Source: Triplophysa rosa | Taxonomy: Eukaryota > Chordata > Actinopteri > Cypriniformes > Nemacheilidae | Reading direction: 5' to 3' | Assembly: GCF_024868665.1 (NCBI RefSeq) | Contig: NC_079906.1 | Coordinates: 12,214,807-12,278,806 of the forward strand | Length of the DNA: 64,000 nt | Part shown: piece after piece, positions 11,579-22,304 of the stretch | How the letters are laid out: each line of letters begins with the position of its first letter | How positions within the stretch are numbered: position 1 is the first letter of the stretch | The notes under the pieces: generated by a model | Database searches by the model: none | The model's input: the letters and a program-made list of their open reading frames with translations, nothing else | What the model was told of the DNA's origin: nothing | Made by a program: the position numbers and the translations under genes

Positions 11579-12802
11579 TAGGGCTGTACTAGAATATTCG
11601 AATATTCGTTCGGTGGGTTGGCATTCGATTTTCAATTTTGAGATTCGAATATTCTTTTTTTTTCCGAACACGTGGCATCCCCTGCGAAACCGTTCTAATT
11701 CGCGCTTTAATATGACTCGCCCATGAGTGAACGTCATAAACGTCATTCAGTTCTTCTGGAACAGACGACAAAATGCCGAAGACCTCAGCTGTGTGGGAGC
11801 ACTTTAAATTGAGTGAAGACAAGACAAAGGCAGTGTGCAAAATTTGCGATTTAAAACTGGCATACCACAACAGCACAAGTTTGAGAAATCACCTGAGTTC
11901 TGTAAGTAGCCTAGTAGCTACACGTCACATATTATATTGTTGGTTTGAATAAACGAGCTGCTTTTATCCGCCATGTTAATCAGTAATTTATTTACACATG
12001 ATAAAAACTTTGCTCGGAAAATACATGCGAATAAAAACACGTACCTTGCGGGGGAAAAAAACACGTACTTTAGCCCAGCCTAATAATAATTTGTCTATAG
12101 GTACATCCCCAGGTATCGCAGTTTGTTCTATTTATATAAGCGAATTCATTTAATTTTAACATTTAATTTTAACTGTTCGTTAATTGAAATGTGTGATGCT
12201 GGTTTTGAAAGTATGCTATTGTGTTCTTTATTTATTACAGTTCGTTGAACATATTTTTCGTTCATTTATTTTTCGTTCTTTTACTTAAAAAGTCTACCCT
12301 TTATGTGTCAGTTGCCTAATTACTGTGCTGATCATTTCTGATTTGGGAGTGATTTGTTTGTTAGAAAAATGTTAGTCTACCTACCTAATTAAAAGTATTA
12401 ATCTTCTTAACAGACCTGTGTGTTTTGTATCACTAGTGCAGTGTCCGTTCTCGGAGCATAGTATAAACACAATCTGCGTGAGGAGCGTCGCTTCTTGCTG
12501 GCACTATTCTGTAGTTTATTAAAAGTTTATTAATTGTCAACGTGTCGCAACTCGCGTGTCCATATGGCAACAAGATGCTACACTGCACTCTCTTGGGTCC
12601 GCAGCTACACACACGCCGCCATGCCTGAAGTCGATCGGATTAACGGTTCTTGACATAATACAAACGCAAACAGACACATAGAGATTCATGCCTTTATTAG
12701 AGAGAAGAATATTTTCAGCCCCCTCCGTTCGAAGCTTCGAATGTTCGGTGTTGATTACTACCGAAGCTTCGAAGCTCAAAAATGGTATTCGGTACAGCCC
12801 TA
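11579..12802 (+). mobile_element. hAT transposon remnant, 1224 bp, with perfect 8-bp target duplication
   Basis: The ends are TAGGGCTGTAC and its inverted copy GTACAGCCCTA. The flanks at 11571-11578 and 12803-12810 are identical (GTTTGTTC), the 8-bp duplication typical of hAT elements. Both ends carry TTCGAA/GAATATTC-rich subterminal repeats. It keeps one transposase exon (next entry) but is far too short for a whole transposase, so it is an internally deleted, non-autonomous copy. The perfect duplication suggests it is not very old. Confidence 0.9.
11773..11901 (+). pseudogene. BED zinc-finger exon of a hAT transposase
   Basis: An open exon of 43 codons starts with ATG at 11773 and ends at a good donor (TCT|GTAAGT). 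The product starts MPKTSAVWEHFKL and contains 'VCKIC' and 'SLRNHLSS'. This is the Cys-x2-Cys...His arrangement of a BED zinc finger, the DNA-binding N-terminus of hAT transposases and of host ZBED genes derived from them. No catalytic exons follow inside the element, so it is a fragment. It could still be spliced into nearby transcripts. Confidence 0.8.
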
Positions 12803-13303
12803 GTTTGTTCATATTTGACTCAACGATGGGTTGAAATAACCCAACATGTAGGTTAAGGCTGCCATCTCATATACTATAAGCAAATCTCTGCTTAGGATAT
12901 AACATGTAACATCACACCCAAGTAGGGATGTAACAATATTATCGATATCGTGTTATCGCAATAGCAAAATTGTCTCAATATAATCGTGGTCACATTACTG
13001 TATGAAACGATAGGTCTTCCGGGCCTAACATGAAGAAAGTTAGAAAAAAATAATAGATTTGTCAAGGTCCATCTGGTCATTTGACCCATCTCATAGTATA
13101 CTATAACGTATAACTCTAAGCAACAGTTAGTTGCTTATCCAACTAGAGGATAAAGAAAAGAGGATGCACAGAATGGCTTAACCAACTGTCTGTTTGCCGT
13201 CTCATGTCGCAGAATACACAAAATGTACAACATGTAATAATCCTTTCTCCCAAACATCATAAAATAGAGACTGTGTCTGTCCCCCGGATTAGCAAACAAA
13301 ATA

Positions 13304-14551
13304 ATGCGTAAACCTCTTGAAAGTAATTTAATAAACGTTAAACAAATTAAACATGAACAAAATACAGATAATCAACCGTTACGACTCGGATTGCTAAATA
13401 TTAGATCTCTACCTAATAAAGCACTTTTTGTTAAAGATATGATAACAGATCATAAAATAGACATGCTCTGTTTGACAGAAACATGGCTAAAACCAGATGA
13501 TTATATTACTTTAAATGAATCTGTCCCCCAAGATTATTATTATAAACATGAGCCTCGTCTAAAAGGCAGAGGGGGAGGTGTCGCAGCACTTTACAATAAC
13601 TCTTTTAGCATTTCCCAGAAGTCTAACTCTAAATACTATTCTTTTGAAGTCATGGTACTTCATGTATCAACACCTAATACTAAGGATAAAACATTTTTAA
13701 AATGTATTCTAGCTATTGTATATAGGCATCCAGGGCACCACATAGATTTTATTAAAGAATTTGGTGGGTTCTTATCAGAACTAGTACTGGCTGCAGATAG
13801 AGTCCTTGTCGTTGGTGACTTTAACATCCATGTAGATAACGATACAGATGCCTTAGGAATGGCTTTCAAAGACACTCTTAACTCCATGGGCATTAGTCAA
13901 CATGTGTCAGGACCCACTCACCTTCGTAATCATACATTAGATTCAATACTGTCTTACGGTATAAATGTGGACGACGTTAAAATCCTTCAGCAGAGTGAAG
14001 ACATTTCGGATCATTATATGGTATTATGTTTGCTTCACTGGCCTACGGCTGCAAATCAAACTCCTTGTTACAAATATGGTAGAACAATAACTTCAACTAC
14101 CAAAGATGCGTTTCCACATAATCTGCCTGAATTGTCTCAAGTCTCTAGCATGAGAAATAACGTTGAAGATCTTGACATTACCATTGACAATTTTAACTCC
14201 ACCTTCTCGGAAACGCTAGCTCCTCTGCGTTTAAAGAAGATTAAAAATGGCAGCCCAACACCGTGGTATAATGAACACACTCAGGCTCTAAAGAAAGCGG
14301 CCCGAAAAATGGAGCGCAACTTTAAGAAAACTAAATTAGAGGTATTTCGTACAGCATGGAAGGATAGTATTCGAAAATACAGGAAAGCCCTAAAAACAGT
14401 GGCTAAATTAACAAAAAATAAATCGTCAGTGACTTCAGATTATGGATATCAGCATAACAGTGATGAATTTATGAACTACTTCACAAATAAAATCCAAGGT
14501 ATTAGAGAAAAAATTATAACAATGCAACCAGAAGTGAAACCCGCTGAATAA
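13304..14551 (+). CDS. LINE (L2/CR1-like) endonuclease ORF, truncated before the reverse transcriptase
   Basis: A 415-residue open frame encodes an apurinic-type endonuclease of a non-LTR retrotransposon, which nicks target DNA to prime reverse transcription. Visible motifs in order: NIRSL at residues 32-36, LTETWL at 57-62, VYRHPG at 139-144, VGDFNIH at 170-176, THLRNHTLD at 205-213 and ISDHYMV at 234-240. A basic linker rich in Lys follows (about 310-390), as before reverse transcriptase domains. The frame ends at a stop at 14549-14551. Similarity resumes briefly ('TNLLKEMLPEIIDPLLNPIL') and is then replaced by unrelated DNA near 14735, so no reverse transcriptase is present. The long intact endonuclease frame suggests a fairly recent copy, yet it cannot move on its own. 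Confidence 0.88.
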   Translation: MRKPLESNLINVKQIKHEQNTDNQPLRLGLLNIRSLPNKALFVKDMITDHKIDMLCLTETWLKPDDYITLNESVPQDYYYKHEPRLKGRGGGVAALYNNSFSISQKSNSKYYSFEVMVLHVSTPNTKDKTFLKCILAIVYRHPGHHIDFIKEFGGFLSELVLAADRVLVVGDFNIHVDNDTDALGMAFKDTLNSMGISQHVSGPTHLRNHTLDSILSYGINVDDVKILQQSEDISDHYMVLCLLHWPTAANQTPCYKYGRTITSTTKDAFPHNLPELSQVSSMRNNVEDLDITIDNFNSTFSETLAPLRLKKIKNGSPTPWYNEHTQALKKAARKMERNFKKTKLEVFRTAWKDSIRKYRKALKTVAKLTKNKSSVTSDYGYQHNSDEFMNYFTNKIQGIREKIITMQPEVKPAE

Positions 14552-14734
14552 ACTAACTACAGCGCCCCTAAGGAGAAATTGCAATTATTTTATACTGTAG
14601 ATCACCATGAGCTGTCTAAAATCATTAGATCATCTAAATCAGCAACATGCATGCTAGACCCTATACCTACAAATCTACTGAAAGAGATGCTCCCAGAAAT
14701 TATAGATCCTCTTCTTAATCCAATTCTCTGACAT

Positions 14735-15640
14735 TAGGACACTTCCTAAAGCTAAAGTGGGATATCGTAATAACAGCATTCTAAAAACACATCTTATCAA
14801 CCATAAACCTACATTACGATGATTCTATTGTGCTGAGAAAGATCGCTTTTTATGTTTCTTAAAAGCAGTCATGTGATATATGATAGCGTGCTCGGGGCTA
14901 TGTAATGTACAGTGAACGCAGGTCAGCGGCGGAGTGGAAATGTGACAATCGCGCTCCGGCATGTTTCAGGGCACGCTGAGATAGGGCTCTCCAATGCTTA
15001 GTTTGTTCGTCTGTTAACTTATCAGAGATGCAAGCACCACACAACAACTTTCGGTATCACCAGGCACAGTCATCGTCATCATTACAAAGCGCTAAGGCCA
15101 AGCGCCTGACAAGGTCTACACACGTTCGTTCAATAAACGGATATGACGTTTTTTGTGGGCGTTCCCAGTAATGCAGACGCTCGTTCACACCCACTAATTA
15201 ACATGTAATTCTGACCTGAACAAGAAAAAGAAAATGAAAACGAAAATGAAATAAAAGAGAAGAGAAAATAAATAAAATGAAAATCAAAGTTACATTTTAA
15301 TTTGAAGTGTCAGTGATTATTGCCTGAACATTAATAAAACCTTGTAAAAAATGTTTTTACAATTTATTTTCACATTTGCCTTTTCATTTTCAAATTGGCA
15401 GTTCTGCCTCGAGATTTTAGTGAAAATGAAATGTCAAATCACCAAATTGTATTTTCTTTTTCAATTTGACAGGGACAACGCATTGTCAGTGTAAAAATGA
15501 AAATGAAAATAAAATAATTTCATTTTATTTTTCATTTTGGCACATATTGTGCACGCAGTTGTGTATAATGAAATTGCTAATCTGGTTTTCATTTTCATTT
15601 TCATCGTTTAATTAATTTATTTAAATTTGGCAGGATTTGC
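14735..15640. other. Unassigned sequence replacing the LINE reverse transcriptase region
   Basis: No coding frame was found. The first 400 bases have higher GC. The stretch 15220-15610 is dominated by AAAATGAAAA and CATTTTCATTTT motifs in both orientations. It may be a further nested insertion or the body of the outer hAT element, but ends could not be fixed. Confidence 0.4.
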
Positions 15641-15654
15641 CTCCCATACATGTA

Positions 15655-15716
15655 CAGCTGCTTTGTAACAATGAAAATTGTAAAAAGTATTATATAAATA
15701 AAGTTGAGTTGAGTTA
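15655..15716 (+). repeat. LINE 3' terminal tail
   Basis: The sequence 'tgtacagctgctttgtaaca' and the following 'tataaataaagttgagttga' form a LINE 3' end with a short tandem GTTGA terminus. Nearly the same tail occurs at 28030-28095, showing the two are one family. Confidence 0.8.
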
Positions 15717-15803
15717 TGGCACGTTTCTAAGTCATCATTTGTCATCTTAAATATCGCAACAAATATCGTACCGTTGGCGTTATACCGAGGTATTACCGTA
15801 CAG

Positions 15804-16520
15804 TAGGGCTGTCACGATTATTAAATAATCGTCTCATCGCGATTGTTTGACCTCATCGCGATGATTTCGGATCATCGCAATTATCGCACATCTCTATAGA
15901 AGACACTAGGGGGAGCTGTAGTGCATCTGCATATTGCATATTTTAGTGTATATATTGTTACTAAAGCATGGTAATACTTGTAAAAATGTACCACCACAAC
16001 ACAATCACTTAAAAAAAAAACTAAAACATATACAAATTACCTGCAGTACAATTTAATATTATTTAAGCAAATCTCAGTGTGAAAACCAGTCTACCAAAAT
16101 TTCATTAACACACAAGTAAAATTTTACTGTAGTCTTGCAAGTGAGAAAAAAACAGACTAGAAGCTTTTCTATAACTGATAGTATTTTAATGGTGGCTTCA
16201 ATTCACACCTGATCAATTTACTTCATTTACAAGTATTTGGTGGTTGTATTATTGACAGGTAAAAGCCTAAACCTTAAATATATGATGACCCAATTTTTTT
16301 CGATGTATTTCCAAGAAAAAAACATAGTCTTGTATTCAGAACAATATGGTCGTTTCAATCGCTGAATCAAAAATGAATGAGAATTAAAAGTCAAAGCTCA
16401 AAAACAGACAATTAATCGTCATAATCGCCAAAGCCCTAAAACAAACAATTAATCGCCATAATCGCAATGATTTATTAGACAATTAATCGGCAATCAAATT
16501 TCATAATCGTGACAGCCCTA
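15804..16520. mobile_element. Inner hAT-type element, 717 bp, with perfect 8-bp target duplication
   Basis: The ends are TAGGGCTGTCACGATTAT and its inverted copy. Identical octamers CCGTACAG flank it at 15796-15803 and 16521-16528. Subterminal regions repeat AATCGCGATTG/ATAATCGC motifs. There is no coding capacity. It sits inside the outer element, so it inserted later. Confidence 0.9.
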
Positions 16521-16563
16521 CCGTACAGTGAGATTTTGATATTGTTACATCCCTACTCCCAAG

Positions 16564-17137
16564 TGATAAAGAATGGTTGAAAAAAATAAACTCTGTCCAT
16601 TGTAGTAAACCCCAGGCTTCAGAGGGTTAGTATAAATAAACATAAATAAAAACTACCCCGTCTGATAGCTTTGGAATACACAACAATTAAGTTTGACTTT
16701 AAATTAAATAAGACATTTGTTACGTTTTTGCATGTGTGCAGTCACATCTTTCATTTAAAATCCTAAGGAAACACACGCAAAGAGTAGGGGGAGGCTGCAA
16801 GCGCTGACGTGTGGCGAGTGGCTGTGAGCGAGTCAGTTTGCTCAGAGCATCTGAATCAGACCGCATCTCTCCAGGAGCATCACACACAACAGCAGCACAG
16901 GATTTTTTAAAGAAACATCTGTTGAATTGACAAATCCGACTCTTCAACTACATCTTGCTTTACAGTTCTCCTTCCTTTCTTTTTTATCCATTCCACCATC
17001 TTAATCAGTTTTATTGCTCTTTTTATTACTCTTAGAAATTGCATTGTGCTCTCACAAAATCTCTATTTACCTTTCTCATTTTCTGCTCTTCTCCATCACG
17101 TTTTTTTCCCCCACTCTTTCGCCTCTATACAATCCTG
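16564..17137 (+). promoter_or_regulatory. mc3r: 5' flank and leader region of mc3r
   Basis: The sequence between the repeat tract and the mc3r start turns GC-richer at about 16780-16900, consistent with a TATA-less promoter and leader. A pyrimidine-rich run precedes the start. No specific factor site was confirmed. Confidence 0.35.
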
Positions 17138-18136
17138 ATGAACGACTCATACCTGCAGATCCTTAAAGGACAGATATCCATGAATGCTACGTCCTTGCTG
17201 CCTTCAAATGGCAGTATTTTGGATTCTCCATCGGGGGCGCTGTGCGAGCAGGTTCAGATCCGGGCGGAGGTTTTTCTCACCTTGGGTATTGTGAGTTTAC
17301 TGGAGAACATTCTTGTCATCTCAGCAGTGGTAAAAAATAAGAACCTGCACTCTCCAATGTACTTTTTCCTGTGCAGCCTGGCTGCCGCAGACATGTTGGT
17401 GAGTGTATCGAATTCTTTGGAGACCATCGTCATTGCAGTACTAAATAGTGGCCTTCTGGTAGTCAGCGATCAATTTGTGCGCTTGATGGACAACGTATTC
17501 GACTCGATGATCTGCATTTCGCTCGTGGCATCCATTTGCAACCTTCTGACCATTGCCATTGATCGCTACGTTACGATCTTCTACGCCCTGCGGTACCACA
17601 GCATAGTAACCGTACGCAGGGCACTGGTTGCCATAGCTGCGATTTGGTTGGTGTGCGTGGTTTGTGGGATAGTCTTTATAGTGTACTCGGAGAGCAAGAC
17701 TGTGATTGTGTGTCTGATTACAATGTTTTTTGCAATGCTGGTTCTCATGGCAACTCTTTACGTACACATGTTTTTACTTGCCAGACTTCACGTGCAACGA
17801 ATTGCTGCCTTGCCCCCGGCAGCAGCCGCCGCGGGCAACCCTGCTCCCCGTCAACGCAGCTGCATGAAAGGAGCGGTAACTATCTCTATTCTACTCGGCG
17901 TGTTCGTGTGCTGTTGGGCACCATTTTTTCTCCACCTTATTTTGCTTGTGTCCTGTCCACAACACCCACTGTGCCTCTGCTACATGTCCCACTTCACCAC
18001 GTACCTGGTTCTCATTATGTGCAACTCCGTAATTGACCCTCTCATCTACGCCTGTCGCAGCCTTGAAATGAGGAAGACCTTTAAGGAGATACTCTGTTGT
18101 TTTGGATGTCAGCCTCAGGTACCTTTATGTGTTTGA
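17138..18136 (+). CDS. mc3r: Melanocortin receptor 3 (single exon)
   Basis: A G-protein-coupled receptor for melanocortin peptides (alpha/gamma-MSH, ACTH), Gs-coupled, acting in energy balance. The open frame extends upstream to 17039, but the start at 17138 ([11 protein letters not shown]) gives a 332-residue protein with the expected short glycosylated N-terminus (NDS, NAT, NGS sites). Type-specific segments [40 protein letters not shown] and [14 protein letters not shown] match MC3R better than MC4R or MC5R. Acidic ligand-pocket residues are E95, D118 and D122. DRY is at 142-144, 'CWAPFFLH' in helix 6 and DPLIY at 300-304. The third intracellular loop has an alanine-rich insert after RIAALPP. 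C306 stands where mammalian receptors have Phe in 'DPLIYAFRS'. A second in-frame ATG (17180, MNATS) is possible. A polyadenylation signal AATAAA is at 18202-18207. Confidence 0.95.
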   Translation: MNDSYLQILKGQISMNATSLLPSNGSILDSPSGALCEQVQIRAEVFLTLGIVSLLENILVISAVVKNKNLHSPMYFFLCSLAAADMLVSVSNSLETIVIAVLNSGLLVVSDQFVRLMDNVFDSMICISLVASICNLLTIAIDRYVTIFYALRYHSIVTVRRALVAIAAIWLVCVVCGIVFIVYSESKTVIVCLITMFFAMLVLMATLYVHMFLLARLHVQRIAALPPAAAAAGNPAPRQRSCMKGAVTISILLGVFVCCWAPFFLHLILLVSCPQHPLCLCYMSHFTTYLVLIMCNSVIDPLIYACRSLEMRKTFKEILCCFGCQPQVPLCV

Positions 18137-18201
18137 AAGTGAAATGACAGGACAGGGAATGTGATCCAGTGGTTGCTGAAAAAATATATAAATTATGTGT
18201 T

Positions 18202-18207
18202 AATAAA
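18202..18207 (+). terminator. mc3r: Polyadenylation signal AATAAA of mc3r
   Basis: Canonical hexamer 66 bases past the mc3r stop codon. It is placed by position only. Confidence 0.5.
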
Positions 18208-21200
18208 GCCCTTAATGAGCACAAGTGTACAAAAGTCTGAAACCACACTGACATTATGAGATTTCATTATTTAAACTTCTAAGTAAACATAATGTTTTTT
18301 CGATTTACAAAAATGTGTATGTATGCTCTGAGATATGACTGTGAACACTGTACCGAACAAGACAATCTATGGAATATTCTCAATATATTCTTCATAAAAG
18401 TAAAAGATCGTGGACTCCATGCCAACTGGTGTGTCATGAAAGCAAAAATGGGACTTTTGATAATAAAATGTATTCATGTTATTTATTCGTTAATTTATAA
18501 ACGTATTTACATGATTTGTGTTAGACCTTTGGACCCCACTGTATACACAAACTGTAATATGTATGTAATAATTTAAATACATGAATACTTATTTACAATA
18601 GCTGTGTAACTCTATTTTAGGTATCTGTGGAACAATGGTTATGATCATATAAAAGTGTATAAACACTTGTTTGATTTGCATCTTAGTTAAACCAGGCTAA
18701 CTTAATTCAGGAAAAAGTCGAGGAACTTTCAGAACATTTAGCATTAAGGTGTCAACTGCTATTCAGAAAATATACAAATTTAAGCTCTGTCTCTCAATAA
18801 CAATCAACCATGAACTTCAGACCACTGAGTCAAGTACTAAGTGTATCTCTATTTTTGCAATCCTGAGGTAAAATTTGTATCTGACAAACTGCAGACTCAC
18901 CAATTACTTCTCGGCTGAGATCGATCGTCTATGACCGTACTTCCGGTTTACCCGGGCAGTTCCGTTTTTTTTAAATATGTATATATTTCTCCGTTTTTGC
19001 TTTTATGCTCACTTTAACTCTTTCCTCTGAAATACTTTGCAAGTAATGAAAATTTGCTAATTTTTCGACAACTCAGCAGTGTACCTGGTTGCCATGACAC
19101 TATTTTCACGCGCTTGCTGCAGGGAGAGCCGCATCTAGCACGCACGATCTGTTTCCAGCTGAAGTAAACCGATTGATTACTTCGTTCCGTTACTGCAGCC
19201 TGTAGCTTACTTGTCTCTTGTTTAGCTAAAGTACATGCACAAGAACGTTTTTGCAGTACAATTTCTTCAGGAATTGCCTAGCTTATGTGAAATATTCCTA
19301 TTAAACGTTATACTTCAATGTTTGTACAAATAACAAATGTGTAAATCAATGCACTGTTTTTAATGTTGAAAAGTGTGTGTTCTCTGTTGCTTCATGTGGG
19401 AAATCTGAAACGTTTTTTTTTATTGAACCATGTTATTACTGAGTGTATAAGTGAATAATGTTTTTATCAAATTCTCTGCCTTAAATGCAATGCACTAACA
19501 TTTATGAACTCTGGAGCAAACTGATAATGCAAAAGACTTGACTCACTCATTGCAGAAGCTAGCCATTTAAATGTTTATGTGGCATTCTGTTTACCAAAGG
19601 CTTTAAATGACATAAGCTTTTATAATGAAATTAGTCTTGAGCTTGCTGTGGCTTTAAAACTCTGAATTTCATTGGAGCATGGAATTGTTTCTACTAATCT
19701 AATAAATGCTTATCCTTCTTGTCATTACTTGCAATGATTTACATTTGATATTTAAAATGTATACCAACATCATGTTTTTCATGAATAAACATTCAGGCAG
19801 TCATCCACACTATACCCCCAAAAGACAACTTTATGTCATGGATTTCTTAATTAACTCTGTGCACTTGTCCTGAAATAAACCATAACATTAAAAAGTGGTC
19901 AAAGTTCCTATACCAAAGATCAGTCGGTTAATGGTTAACTATCTGCATTCAGTACATAATTTATAAAACACTAGATCTTGTGAAATACAGGTGCGATGAG
20001 GAACAGAGTAAACATTGTATTGGAACAAAGGGTGGGGAGGCCTAAAATGATTTTAGAAATAGCCATGTTTAATATGTTAATGTGTGAGCCAATATAATTA
20101 TTTATATTGATATTATTATTAAAGAAATTTTACTAAATGAATATAATACAATTGCATTGAACGGGGTTTGCAAAATATCTAGACATGGTAAAACCATTGA
20201 CCTTCTCTCTTGCATAAAGCCCTAAAGATCCTTGTCAGTACTGTAAGATCACAGTGAATTCATGGAATACATTTTATCAACATATGTTCACCTTGCCAGA
20301 GAGATGCTCTACCAGTTAAACTATCACAAGACCAGGTAGAGAAGGCAAAGAGACCATAGAAAATGAGCATGTTACATCCAATTATTTATGTAATGTGTTA
20401 AAGTTTTGCATGTATAATATGCATCTTATGCTTTTGTACAAACTCATTAGTAAATGCAAGACTAATTACCCCAAGAGCCAAGAATGGCATAATAATATAT
20501 AATTACGGCTATATTGTTTTGCATTTATAGCTTTAATCCCCCAACACATACACAAACAATACCACCTCCATTGGATAGCAGGGGTAAAGTCATTAATTTT
20601 GTACACACATCAGCAACATTACTGAATACACAAGCTGGCAATCCAATGACTGTGCTCTCAGAACTTCTCAACAGGACAAAGAACATCAGAGAATGCAGAT
20701 GAATAATCAATGAATCATTATTTTCCCTCTACACTCGGGACCCCATGTCTGAAAGACAGAAAACTCTCACAACGTGATCATGAACTCTCCTTTAAAGGGA
20801 TACTTCACCCAAAAATGAAGATTCTGTCATCATTTACTCACCTTCGAGTTGTTCCAAATCTATATAAATGTATTTGTTCTGATGAACACAGAGAAAGATA
20901 TTTGAAAGAATGCTTATAACCATACAGACTTTGCCCCCCGTTGATTACCATAGTAGGAAAAAATACAATGGTAGTCAAAAGTGCCCCAGAACTGTTTGCT
21001 TTCCTACATTCTTCAAAATGTCTTCTTTTGTGTTAATCAGAACAAAAAATATATAAAGTAATTCTTCCTATTTTCCTACTTTCGTTTACATCATATTTAT
21101 GCACTTACATGCATATGAGCTTTTATCCAAAGTGACTAACAGTGCATTTAAACTACAGATTTGTGTGTGTGTTCTCTGGGAACCAAACCCACAAGCTTTG

Positions 21201-22060
21201 CTGCTGAGGCTTCAAACACAATGCTGATACAGAATACAGAACAACGCTACAGAAAGACTTTTTCTTTATCTCTTTTAGCAACCAAGGCCATGTTTCAAAA
21301 ACGTCTTACTAAGTGGAAAAATGTCTTTCTACATCAGTCTGTAGAACACAAAACCTTTCTGACCCAGAAGTTGGTACTGCAACACGCAGACAGGTGCGAA
21401 TTTTCCATTTACCTTTTGAATCTTACGTTTGTTGTCTCCACACGCATTAAACACAAGAGGGCGCTATTAAATCTTTCGACGTGCAGGTCATGCCTATTCA
21501 TTTACTGCCATCTGTTGGCCATCAACTTAATTGCTTTTTGCGATTGGAAATCTTGTCAAAAAGACTTTGCCAACTTTGCCAAGTATAAGATACACTTTAA
21601 ATTATCACTTAGTGCACATGCAAACACAATACAGACCACAATGTATTCATAGTATGCATTCAAAGTAACGTTCAGAAATATTCAAAACTTAATACACAGG
21701 CAACAAATTGTGAATAGGAAATGTAAAATGTGCAATAACGTTTAAAAAATAATAACTTAGCTTAAGCTATAGAGTTAATATAATTTATTTAAATATCAAA
21801 ATATGACTAATTTAAAATGCTTTAAAAAGTCTATTTACAGTTTTACCATATTTTACAAGTCACATGTGTGTTATTTACACAATGTAAGTGTCAAAACGTT
21901 GTCTGATATGTGTTTTCTTTGTCTTCTCCTACGTTCGCTGTTCTCCCTGAATACCTGCAAAGCGAAACATCATAAACCTTCAGGTCTTAGAGGTTTTTCC
22001 CAATAATAACATTTCATGGAAATATTAAAATAATTTGGAAATGTTTAAATAAACAACTGG
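18208..22060. other. Intergenic between mc3r and the CD83-like cluster
   Basis: No coding exon was supported. It holds a TTAAAGGG-family mobile element from about 20791 to 21080, a degenerate tRNA-derived SINE in reverse at about 21088-21230 ('gggaaccaaaccc' B-box remnant), and a GC-richer patch at about 18905-19220 with 'gtacttccggtttacccggg'. The 163-codon frame at 21161-21652 overlaps the SINE and shows no domain. Confidence 0.5.
20791..21080. mobile_element. Short mobile element (TTAAAGGGATACTTCACCC family)
   Basis: It starts TTTAAAGGGATACTTCACCC and continues 'aaaatgaagattctgtcatc', then 'atttactcacc', with 'gatgaacacagagaaagata' inside. The right end is eroded. Confidence 0.65.
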
Positions 22061-22066
22061 TTTATT
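22061..22066 (-). terminator. Polyadenylation signal of CD83-like gene A
   Basis: AATAAA on the minus strand, about 240 bases after the spliced stop at 22305. Confidence 0.4.
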
Positions 22067-22304
22067 TAAGGTACCTACTACCAATTGTTTAACGTTAAAA
22101 GAATTATGTGTTACAGCATTTTGGAGATCCATAATTTACAAAGATACAAATAATATCACATATAATTCCGTAACAAATTCCAGACAGGGATGCTACTTAA
22201 CATTTCAGTTTTCAGTCTATAATATACAATATAGTAAAAGCAATGTCAAAAAACAACTGTTCACCTAGCTGTTGTATATTACGCTGTGTAGGTCTCTGTG
22301 CATC

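Larger units (their letters stand above)
12923..16555. mobile_element. Outer hAT-like element, split by later insertions
   Basis: Left end TAGGGATGTAACAATATT and right end ATATTGTTACATCCCTA are inverted copies. Flanking octamers CACCCAAG (12915-12922) and CTCCCAAG (16556-16563) differ by one base, as in an aged 8-bp target duplication. Internal sequence near each end is rich in ATCGATATCG/TATCGC. Between the ends lie a LINE copy (about 13200-15716) and a complete smaller hAT element (15804-16520), which explains the 3.6-kb length. Confidence 0.8.

Noticed and set aside
17039..17137. N-terminal extension of the mc3r frame
   Set aside because: The extra 33 residues (rich in Phe, Ser and Leu) derive from a pyrimidine-rich leader and do not resemble any melanocortin receptor N-terminus.
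17441..18036. Frames on both strands within mc3r
   Set aside because: Alternate-frame shadows of the receptor coding sequence.
21161..21652. 163-codon plus-strand frame upstream of the CD83-like cluster
   Set aside because: It begins in a degenerate SINE, shows no domain and has low-complexity AT-driven composition.
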